In this document: in pieces, positions 7,769 through 13,232 of the stretch
Numbering within the stretch: position 1 is the first letter of the stretch
How the letters are laid out: each line of letters starts with the position of its first letter
Assembly (NCBI GenBank): GCA_031253365.1
Contig: JAIRWE010000025.1
Coordinates: forward strand, 1-13,232
Origin: Oscillospiraceae bacterium
GTDB taxonomy: Bacteria; Bacillota; Clostridia; Oscillospirales; Ruminococcaceae
Direction: 5' to 3'
Length of the DNA stretch: 13,232 nt
Position numbers and translations under genes: made by a program
The notes under the pieces: generated by a model
Told to the model about the DNA's origin: nothing
The model's input: the letters and a program-made list of their open reading frames with translations, nothing else
The model's database searches: none

Positions 7769-10700
7769 TTGGCTGAATACGTCGAAAAACCGGTAAAAGA
7801 ACTTATAGGTGACTTTTATCAAGCCCACGCCAACGGGGATTTCGAGGGGATGCAATCTCCTCTCAAAAAACTGCAAACCATGATTTTTGAAGGTTCGCTC
7901 AACAGTGAGCCGTTCATTGAGTATTACAACGATATGTTCAGCGGGAGAACCGCGTTCAACGCCCTTATCAGCGTCAGCGACTACCCTTTTGAAAGCATAT
8001 ACAGGGAGCTTTTGCAAAATACGTTCGACTGTTATTACGGCACCCCGGACGTAAAAATCATGGTGAATTTCAGGGACAACGATGAAATATCGCTGTCTTA
8101 CAACGAAATCGGCTTCACCATGGAACAGTTTTTGTACTATCTCGCGTTCGGGCGCAACTCCGGCGACAGAACCAAAGAAGGTCGTTTCGGCGTCGGCGCC
8201 AAAAGCGTTTTTATGAATGTTGAGTGGCTTTCCATGCGTTCGAACAATTTCAGCTTTAAAATCCAAAACACGGGCGGAACATTGAGGATATTGGAGCTTA
8301 ATTTGCTGGGTACCTTGTTCAAAGGCACCGAAATCGTCGTCAAGGTTTCAAGCGAGCAATACGCGCGAATAAAAGAGAATTTCCTTACCATGGCCGACAA
8401 AAAAGGCGATTTTATCAATCTTGTCGAGCTTTGCTTTGCTTTCAGCCGCAAAAAGGTGATGAACGCTCCCGAGGCAAATATTGAGGAACCCGAACGCACG
8501 TTCAATATCGCGGTTATGGAAAAGGGTAAGATTGTCACGCTCTATAAAATCGCCTATTTCCAAAAAGACGATTCCGAGATGAAAACAATACGCTTCATGC
8601 AAAACAACAAAAGCGTCGTTGATTTTATCTGCCACGAACAGGACGGGTTTTCCTACCTTATACCGTTCGCCGTCGCGACGGCAAAGCGTCAAAGCATTGT
8701 AAAAGTGTTTTTGCAAAAATATAACTTTTTTTCCACGTATGAACTGACGGGGCTTATAAAAGCCGACGCGCAGGAAAAAATCATCGACGAGAAGCTGTCG
8801 GCGTTCTTCATAAGCGTGTCGAACGATTATATCACCTCGTTCAGAACGGGGATAAGGGTGGATTCCGAACATATAGTGATGCAAAAGGTTGAGGCGGGTA
8901 TTCGCGATTTGATTGAAAATTACAGCGAATATTTCGTTTTGGACCTTCAGCGCCTGCCGGAAATTGAGAACCGTTGGGTTCTCCGCCCGAAATCCTATGC
9001 GTTTGAATTTATCAAGAACTTTATTCTAACCTCGAAAATTGCCGCCAACCTGAAAAACAGCTTCCAAGAAAGCATTTCGATACACTTTCCGAACGAACCC
9101 GCTCCCGTTAAATACAACGAACTGAAAGAAACCGCGTTTGCCGCCGCCAAGAGCGGCATAAGCGCGGAAGCCCATCAGAACGGTTCCGCCTACGCGAGAT
9201 ATATCCAAAAGGAGCGTGACAACACACTTGAAAAACTTGCGCAGTACGCCGTAAAAACGATTTATCTCTCCTACGACTGGGAAGCGCCCGACGGAACGGG
9301 GGGGCGGCAGTTCTATTACGAGTTTATACGCGAAAGCGGGATTTATATAATCGAAAACAAGGATAAACCCGGTCTGGCGGATTACAACCTCTATGTCCAT
9401 TTCCAAAGCATGGTGGGAATGTTGCTTGATTCGTTCGTCGGTAAGGACAACGTTATCGAGAACGAAACCGCGCTTGAAACCATGCTGTCGTTTTTCGACG
9501 AAGCGTATAACGAGGATTATAAAATTCATATGCGGTATTATCAGCTGTATATATCGCATCTTGAAGACCAGTTCACGGTTGACATTTCAAAAATGAAAAT
9601 TGAAAACGTCAAGAACGCGATGGAGTCCGTTCTGAACCGCCGTCATCGTTTTGATACAAGCCAGGCGTATAACGAAACCAGCAAGATGATTCTCAACGTC
9701 TTTACCCAAGGCAAGGACACCATCAGCTTTTTGAAAGAAATGAAGGCGCAGGGTTGCCAGATTACGTTGGCGTTGGACATTAACAAAAAATACCGTTTTT
9801 CGGCTTACGGTAACCAGTTTTTGATTCCGGGCAAGACCACCAACGCCCAAATGCTCGAAATCATCGGCGATATGGGTATGCTCGTCACGGCGGGAATGCT
9901 CAACGGGCGTAAATTCGACTTTCCGTATTCGCGCGGCAGATACTCGTTTGACAAGAACGCGGTATACGGCTTGCTGAAAAGCGATAAAATAAGCGCCGAC
10001 CTCGTCGGCGAAACCCTCGCGAAAATATACGCCTGCGATTTGAAGGTTGACAGAATAGCGTTAATCGGCGAGGGCGATAAAATTATCGACATTGTTGACG
10101 CCAACGCGCCAATCAACGAAAAATACAAAAACGACGTCGAAAAATATATTATTCTGCGGGACGACTATACCAAGCCCGAAACCGCCGGTATAATCGAACT
10201 TATCATCACGGGGCAGGATAACGGGATTGTGGCGAAATCGTTCGTTAAGGCTACCGACCCGAACATCGTCATTCCCGACCAAACACCCTATTACAACAGG
10301 GCGTTGCCGTCAGTCAGTCGAGAGGAGTTTGATTATCTGCGCGGGGTATGCGGGAAACTTGACGAAATCAAAACCCAGAAAGCATACAGGAATTATTTTG
10401 CCAAGGACGTCAACTCCAAACTGTTCGGTTACGGCGGATGTTGCCCGATTTGCGGGGTTGAAACCGGAATAGTCAACAGTTTCACGGTTAAAGAGTTTGA
10501 AACGGAATTGCTCGCAGGCGACAGGGAAAGGGTATTCATAGCCACCATGTATATGTGTGCGAACGACTCTTGCGCGGCGGACGGCTGGATTATCGAGGAT
10601 ATAAGCGTGGGCGGCATGAATCCGTTTATGTGGGCGCAGGAGATTTTGAGTGCGGACGTCATCAGCCCTGAATTTTTGTACTGCCGCATACGCCTCTCGA

Positions 10701-10882
10701 CGCAGATTTCCTTCGACGTCCCCGCCAAAGACAAATCCGCCGTTCGCGACGGGATAACCGCCGAACTGAGAACGGTTGATTTCGTGCTGACGCCGCTCAT
10801 GGCGGCAAAATGGGCGGAAGACAATGCGCCGCTCCCTTCGGAAGAACCCCCCGCCGAGAATGCGGTTGACGCCGCAAGTTGA
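7769..10882 (+). CDS. Large GHKL (Hsp90/MutL/sacsin-like) ATPase-domain protein with C-terminal zinc-site candidate, function unknown
   Basis: The 1037-residue product carries a Bergerat-fold ATPase domain near its N-terminus. The N box is SIYRELLQNTFDC (76-88), with Glu80, Asn84 and Asp87 placed as in Hsp90 family proteins. The G2 box is GRFGVGAKSVF (138-148), and KGTEIVV (185-191) fits the conserved GT strand. The G1 box is altered: YNEIGFT (111-117) where D-x-G-x-G is expected, so the adenine-contacting Asp and the first Gly are gone. The layout resembles sacsin-like ATPases of bacteria. Residues about 240-880 are long alpha/beta regions I cannot assign. Near the C-terminus CCPICG (891-896) and CANDSC (930-935) suggest a four-cysteine zinc knuckle. 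The last about 20 residues are acidic and proline-rich. No membrane segment is seen. It is the last gene before a strong terminator and is coupled to the SNF2-like gene, which suggests a shared complex. Confidence 0.72.
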   Translation: MAEYVEKPVKELIGDFYQAHANGDFEGMQSPLKKLQTMIFEGSLNSEPFIEYYNDMFSGRTAFNALISVSDYPFESIYRELLQNTFDCYYGTPDVKIMVNFRDNDEISLSYNEIGFTMEQFLYYLAFGRNSGDRTKEGRFGVGAKSVFMNVEWLSMRSNNFSFKIQNTGGTLRILELNLLGTLFKGTEIVVKVSSEQYARIKENFLTMADKKGDFINLVELCFAFSRKKVMNAPEANIEEPERTFNIAVMEKGKIVTLYKIAYFQKDDSEMKTIRFMQNNKSVVDFICHEQDGFSYLIPFAVATAKRQSIVKVFLQKYNFFSTYELTGLIKADAQEKIIDEKLSAFFISVSNDYITSFRTGIRVDSEHIVMQKVEAGIRDLIENYSEYFVLDLQRLPEIENRWVLRPKSYAFEFIKNFILTSKIAANLKNSFQESISIHFPNEPAPVKYNELKETAFAAAKSGISAEAHQNGSAYARYIQKERDNTLEKLAQYAVKTIYLSYDWEAPDGTGGRQFYYEFIRESGIYIIENKDKPGLADYNLYVHFQSMVGMLLDSFVGKDNVIENETALETMLSFFDEAYNEDYKIHMRYYQLYISHLEDQFTVDISKMKIENVKNAMESVLNRRHRFDTSQAYNETSKMILNVFTQGKDTISFLKEMKAQGCQITLALDINKKYRFSAYGNQFLIPGKTTNAQMLEIIGDMGMLVTAGMLNGRKFDFPYSRGRYSFDKNAVYGLLKSDKISADLVGETLAKIYACDLKVDRIALIGEGDKIIDIVDANAPINEKYKNDVEKYIILRDDYTKPETAGIIELIITGQDNGIVAKSFVKATDPNIVIPDQTPYYNRALPSVSREEFDYLRGVCGKLDEIKTQKAYRNYFAKDVNSKLFGYGGCCPICGVETGIVNSFTVKEFETELLAGDRERVFIATMYMCANDSCAADGWIIEDISVGGMNPFMWAQEILSADVISPEFLYCRIRLSTQISFDVPAKDKSAVRDGITAELRTVDFVLTPLMAAKWAEDNAPLPSEEPPAENAVDAAS

Positions 10883-10971
10883 CCCGCTGTCTTACAGAAA
10901 CGGCACGCGGTGTCGCGTCAGCGTAAATTCATTATATAGTGTTTTTGCAAACAAAATATACAACATTTAGT

Positions 10972-10999
10972 AAAGGTTCCGAAAACGGAACCTTTTTTT
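10972..10999 (+). terminator. Strong intrinsic terminator ending the degV-pgk-tpiA-gpmI-ATPase block
   Basis: AAAGGTTCCG (10972-10981) pairs perfectly with CGGAACCTTT (10986-10995) around an AAAA loop, and the T-run continues to 10999. It lies 90 bases after the GHKL stop codon and separates the large block from the mraZ promoter. Confidence 0.93.
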
Positions 11000-11056
11000 G
11001 TGGAAAATGCACAAAAATCAAACCAAAATTTCATTACAAAAAAAATAAAATAACAC

Positions 11057-11085
11057 TTGCTTTTCACGCGAACACTCTGTATAAT
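11057..11085 (+). promoter_or_regulatory. Probable mraZ (dcw cluster) promoter
   Basis: A perfect -10 TATAAT at 11080-11085 lies 17 bases downstream of TTGCTT (11057-11062), which keeps only the TTG of the -35 consensus. A weak -35 with a perfect -10 fits a controlled promoter. The predicted start near 11092 falls within the repeat array that MraZ is expected to bind. Confidence 0.65.
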
Positions 11086-11088
11086 GAT

Positions 11089-11134
11089 AAGTGGTTAAAA
11101 GTGGTAGAATATCCCTAAAAGCGGTATGTTGCGG
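11089..11134 (+). promoter_or_regulatory. MraZ-box-like direct repeats in 10-bp phase
   Basis: GTGG occurs at 11091-11094 and 11101-11104, each within AAGTGGT, and GCGG occurs at 11121-11124 and 11131-11134. All four lie on one exact 10-bp grid, with only the 11111 position lacking the motif. MraZ proteins from several bacteria bind GTGG-type direct repeats at this spacing just upstream of their own gene, so autoregulation of the mraZ operon is the natural reading. Confidence 0.72.
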
Positions 11135-11151
11135 AAAATGTCCGCTTTTTT
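11117..11151 (+). terminator. Terminator-like, possibly alternative hairpins in the mraZ leader
   Basis: GCGGA (11131-11135) and TCCGC (11141-11145) form a five-pair stem with a five-base loop, followed by six Ts (11146-11151). The same right arm can pair with AAAAGCGG (11117-11124) as an eight-pair stem, CCGCTTTT at 11142-11149. This lies between the mraZ promoter and the GTG start, so it could act as a weak attenuator. The stem is short and the evidence is structural only. Confidence 0.4.
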
Positions 11152-11154
11152 GAA

Positions 11155-11160
11155 GAAAGG
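11155..11160 (+). promoter_or_regulatory. Ribosome binding site deciding the mraZ GTG start
   Basis: GAAAGG lies seven bases before GTG 11168-11170. The in-frame ATG at 11126 has no such site and would add 14 residues not seen at MraZ N-termini. Confidence 0.6.
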
Positions 11161-11167
11161 CACACCG

Positions 11168-11593
11168 GTGATATACAAGTCTACAATCGACGTCAAAGGA
11201 CGCATGAATATTCCCGCCAAACTCCGCGAGGAGTTGGGCGAGAGTTTCCATATAACCGAAACGATAGACGAGTATCCCATTTTGAGCGTTTATTCCGAAG
11301 ATGAGTGGGAAACGGTCACCGTGAAAATAAAAGCGATGCCGCAGATTAAGGCAAGGCATTTAAGCCGCAAGATTATAGGCAGCGAACAGCCCGTCAAGCC
11401 GGACCCGCAAGGGCGGGTTCTGATTGCGCCGTCGTTGCGCGAATACGCGAAATTAGACGGCGATGTCGTATTGGTTGACAGGAAAACCAAAACGGAAATT
11501 TGGAGCAAGGCGGTCTACGACAGTTATAAAGAAAATCTTGACGCCAATATGCGGGAGGAACTTTTGCAGACCGCGATGGATTTGGAATTCTGA
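11168..11593 (+). CDS. mraZ: Transcriptional regulator MraZ
   Basis: MraZ is the DNA-binding regulator at the head of the dcw cluster. It forms a ring of subunits, each with two SpoVT/AbrB-type halves, that binds direct repeats in its own promoter. With the GTG start the product has 141 residues, near the family norm. The first half contains IDVKGRMNIPAKLREEL (7-23) and the second DPQGRVLIAPSLREYAKL (about 78-95), both matching the conserved D-x-x-G-R-x-x-I-P pattern. Repeats of the expected target type lie at 11089-11134. The stop TGA shares its last base with the rsmH start (TGATG), so the two genes are translationally coupled. An upstream ATG at 11126 is possible but lacks a ribosome site and would place the leader hairpin inside the coding region. 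Confidence 0.93.
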   Translation: MIYKSTIDVKGRMNIPAKLREELGESFHITETIDEYPILSVYSEDEWETVTVKIKAMPQIKARHLSRKIIGSEQPVKPDPQGRVLIAPSLREYAKLDGDVVLVDRKTKTEIWSKAVYDSYKENLDANMREELLQTAMDLEF

Positions 11594-12501
11594 TGCACCG
11601 ACCCGTACTCTTAACACAGTGTGTCGCCGCGCTTGACATAAAACCGCGCGGAGTCTATATAGACTGCACCGTCGGCGACGGCGGGCACAGCGCGAAAATA
11701 GCCGAAAGGCTTGACTTCGCGAATGGCGGCGGGCTGATTTGCGTTGACAGGGACAAAGAAGCGATTGACGCGGCGCGCGCTCGGCTTTCGGAATATCCGG
11801 TTGTTTTAATTAACGCGAACTTCGCCGATATGGCGAATTACATCTTGACGGACGCGGATGGGGTTTTGATGGATTTGGGCGTGTCGTCCCGCCAGCTTGA
11901 CGACGCCGAAAGGGGGTTCTCCTTTCACAAAGACGCTCCGTTGGATATGAGAATGGGCGGTGCCGGGTTAAGCGCGTATGACGTGGTGAACGGTTACACG
12001 GAAGAAAAGCTGACAAAAATTTTTTTTGAATACGGCGAGGAAAAATACGCGCGCGGCATAACGCGCGGGATTATCGCGGCAAGGGAAATATCCCCGGTTA
12101 AAACGACGGGCGAGCTTGCCGAAATAATAAGGCGCAACGTCCCTGTTTCGGTTCGCGAAGCCAAGAACCCGTGCAGGAAAACGTTCCAGGCAATACGGAT
12201 TGAAGTCAACGACGAAACAGGCTCCCTGTCAAAAGGTTTGAGCGCCGCCTTCGGGTTGCTTAACGCGGGCGGCAGGTTGGCGGTTATAACCTTTCACTCG
12301 TTGGAAGACAGAATGGTAAAGAACGCCTTTCGCGAATATACGTCGGGGTGCGATTGTCCGGGGGATTTCCCGATTTGCGCGTGCGGTAAAACGCCGAAAG
12401 CGAAATCCGTTACGAAAAAGCCGATTGTTCCGAGCGAAGACGAGATAGAAGCGAGCCGCCGCGCGAGAAGCGCGAAATTGCGGGTAATCGAGAAAATATA
12501 G
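11593..12501 (+). CDS. rsmH: 16S rRNA (cytosine-1402-N4)-methyltransferase RsmH
   Basis: RsmH (also called MraW) uses S-adenosylmethionine to methylate N4 of C1402 in 16S rRNA, in the ribosomal P site. The 302-residue product shows the N-terminal HRPVLLTQ (2-9), the SAM-binding DCTVGDGGHS (24-33), VDRDKEAI (51-58), DLGVSSRQLDDAERGFSF (94-111), PLDMRM (116-121), RKTFQAIRIEVNDE (195-208), VITFHSLEDRMVKNAF (231-246) and the closing RRARSAKLRVIEKI (289-302). The cysteine cluster CDCPGDFPICACG (253-265) is the usual one near the C-terminus. All expected elements are intact. It overlaps mraZ by one base and is followed by a 93-bp gap before ftsL, an unusually wide gap for this cluster that carries a promoter-like -10 and a strong hairpin. 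Confidence 0.98.
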   Translation: MHRPVLLTQCVAALDIKPRGVYIDCTVGDGGHSAKIAERLDFANGGGLICVDRDKEAIDAARARLSEYPVVLINANFADMANYILTDADGVLMDLGVSSRQLDDAERGFSFHKDAPLDMRMGGAGLSAYDVVNGYTEEKLTKIFFEYGEEKYARGITRGIIAAREISPVKTTGELAEIIRRNVPVSVREAKNPCRKTFQAIRIEVNDETGSLSKGLSAAFGLLNAGGRLAVITFHSLEDRMVKNAFREYTSGCDCPGDFPICACGKTPKAKSVTKKPIVPSEDEIEASRRARSAKLRVIEKI

Positions 12502-12510
12502 TCGGTTAAA

Positions 12511-12541
12511 TTGAGAATGTCAAGCAAAATTGTCATATAAT
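12511..12541 (+). promoter_or_regulatory. Possible internal promoter for ftsL
   Basis: TTGAGA (12511-12516, 5/6 match) and a perfect TATAAT (12536-12541) are 19 bases apart, which is longer than ideal. Transcription would begin near 12548, just before the GC-rich hairpin at 12555-12582. Confidence 0.4.
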
Positions 12542-12554
12542 GAGGGGTTTGCAG

Positions 12555-12582
12555 GGGACGCCGCGTGTGTCGGCGGCGTCCC
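12555..12582 (+). other. Ten-pair GC-rich hairpin abutting the ftsL ribosome site
   Basis: GGGACGCCGC (12555-12564) pairs perfectly with GCGGCGTCCC (12573-12582) around an eight-base loop. The very next base starts the ftsL ribosome site GGGGAGG (12583-12589). There is no T-tract, so it is not an intrinsic terminator. A protein or processing site, or control of ribosome access, is possible. Confidence 0.75.
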
Positions 12583-12594
12583 GGGGAGGTTGGT

Positions 12595-13080
12595 ATGTAC
12601 TTGCACAAAACGAATTTGGCTTATGATTTGGCGACGTTTGACGTCGAGGAAATACAAAGCCGCAAAAAGGAAAGGAGCGTCATAAGACCCGTAAATTTTT
12701 CGGCGGCGAGATACGGCAACTGGTTTTTGCTGTTACTGGGGCTTGGGGCGGCGGTCGCGGCGGCGGCGTTGCTTATTTCGAGTAAGGTTACGCTGAACGA
12801 AATCGCCGCGGAGAATAACGGCGTGTCCGTTTCGCTTGAAACGGCGATGAAGGAAAACTCGCGGCTTCAAGCGAAACTCGACGGAATGGTTACGCCTTCA
12901 AAGGTGGAGGAATACGCGCAAAACGTGCTGGGTCTCCGAAAGGCGCAAAATTCGCAAGTCAGCCGTATAAGCGTCAGCACCGAAAAGATTACCGAAGTCG
13001 CTCAAATAAACGACGACGACGTGTTCGTGAAGATAAACAATCGTTTCAACGACTTGTTGGAATTCTTGGGGTTTGAATAG
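12595..13080 (+). CDS. ftsL: FtsL/DivIC-type septum protein
   Basis: FtsL is a small bitopic membrane protein of the divisome. It pairs with DivIC/FtsB through its extracytoplasmic coiled coil and helps activate septal peptidoglycan synthesis. The 161-residue product has a basic cytoplasmic N-terminus (SRKKERSVIRP, 22-32), one membrane segment (about 43-62), a heptad-like helical stretch (about 65-97) and the typical following segment PSKVEEYAQNVLGLRKAQNSQV (split here as PSKVEEYAQN, VLGLRKAQNSQV). Position directly after mraZ-rsmH is diagnostic, since sequence conservation is poor. It is longer than common FtsL (about 120), mainly through an acidic C-terminal tail ending DLLEFLGFE. ATG 12595 has a GGGGAGG site five bases upstream; an upstream in-frame GTG at 12565 falls inside the hairpin and is rejected. 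Confidence 0.82.
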   Translation: MYLHKTNLAYDLATFDVEEIQSRKKERSVIRPVNFSAARYGNWFLLLLGLGAAVAAAALLISSKVTLNEIAAENNGVSVSLETAMKENSRLQAKLDGMVTPSKVEEYAQNVLGLRKAQNSQVSRISVSTEKITEVAQINDDDVFVKINNRFNDLLEFLGFE

Positions 13081-13083
13081 ACC

Positions 13084-13232
13084 TCTTGCGAAACTAAATC
13101 GCAATGTCTTTTCGACTGATTTTCCGTCATACTGCGTTAATTTTTCCTCAAATATCGCGGATATTATCGTCAAAATTGCCTTGTCTGACGAAAAATCCAC
13201 ACAAAAATCCACCACAATTTAGTTTCGCAAGA
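13084..13232. repeat. Palindromic MITE-like repeat with 16-bp terminal inverted repeats
   Basis: TCTTGCGAAACTAAAT (13084-13099) recurs as its exact reverse complement at 13217-13232, the last bases of the window. The interior is also an imperfect palindrome: the 15-mer beginning GATTTTCCGTCA (13118-13132) pairs with 13183-13197, and AATATC (13151-13156) pairs with GATATT (13160-13165) at the exact centre, 13158. No coding frame is present. This is the form of a non-autonomous miniature inverted-repeat element or a large RNA hairpin. The true right end may lie beyond the window. Confidence 0.8.

Noticed and set aside
5822..10882. Idea that the ATPase pair is a recently inserted defence island
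   Set aside because: No flanking integrase, tRNA, transposase or inverted repeats, no visible shift in base or codon use, and tight operon spacing to gpmI. A defence function stays possible but is not shown.
10905..10918. Small hairpin ACGCG-GTGT-CGCGT after the GHKL gene
   Set aside because: Only five pairs and no T-tract; the real terminator is at 10972-10999.
11126..11167. ATG start for MraZ at 11126
   Set aside because: No ribosome site, adds 14 residues atypical for the family, and covers the leader hairpin. GTG 11168 has GAAAGG at proper spacing.
12565..12594. GTG start for FtsL at 12565
   Set aside because: The codon lies in the loop of a strong hairpin and has no ribosome site; ATG 12595 has GGGGAGG.
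1..13232. CRISPR arrays, tRNA or rRNA genes, riboswitches
   Set aside because: No regularly spaced repeats of CRISPR type, no cloverleaf and no rRNA-like stretches were seen; the gaps are short and otherwise explained.

Overview
The window looks like a chromosomal segment of a Bacillota (Firmicutes) bacterium, most likely an uncultured anaerobic clostridial lineage. This rests on purine-rich Shine-Dalgarno sites of GGAGG type, consensus sigma-A promoters, GTG and TTG starts, a FapA/DUF342 protein, a DegV protein and the Gram-positive order mraZ-rsmH-ftsL. The taxon is inferred from gene content only.

Layout. (1) 1-963, minus strand: the N-terminal 321 residues of a FapA/DUF342 protein, running off the left edge. 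(2) 964-1149: a divergent promoter region. The plus-strand promoter is a perfect TTGACA-17-TATAAT. (3) 1150-10882, plus strand: six tightly packed genes, degV, pgk, tpiA, gpmI and two large unassigned ATPase-like genes. Gaps are 93, 51, 24, 25 and 0 bp with no obvious terminator between them, and a strong intrinsic terminator follows at 10972-10999. (4) 11057-13080: the start of the dcw (division and cell wall) cluster, mraZ-rsmH-ftsL. It has its own promoter, 10-bp-phased MraZ-box repeats and a terminator-like leader hairpin. (5) 13084-13232: a near-perfectly symmetrical palindromic repeat with 16-bp terminal inverted repeats, which looks like a MITE. It starts four bases after the ftsL stop, where a penicillin-binding protein gene would usually follow.

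pgk, tpiA and gpmI are consecutive lower-glycolysis enzymes. The two genes behind them are the novelty. The 648-aa protein has the layout of an SNF2/SF2 helicase-like ATPase, with the P-loop Lys-Thr intact but the DEAH glutamate missing. The 1037-aa protein has an N-terminal GHKL (Hsp90/MutL/sacsin-like) ATPase domain with intact N and G2 boxes, a degraded G1 box and a C-terminal four-cysteine zinc-site candidate. The second gene starts with TTG directly after the stop codon of the first, so the two are probably translated together and act together. The pairing recalls nucleic-acid-directed or defence-type machinery, but function cannot be settled from sequence. The position inside a glycolytic operon, with no visible break in base composition, argues against a recently acquired island.
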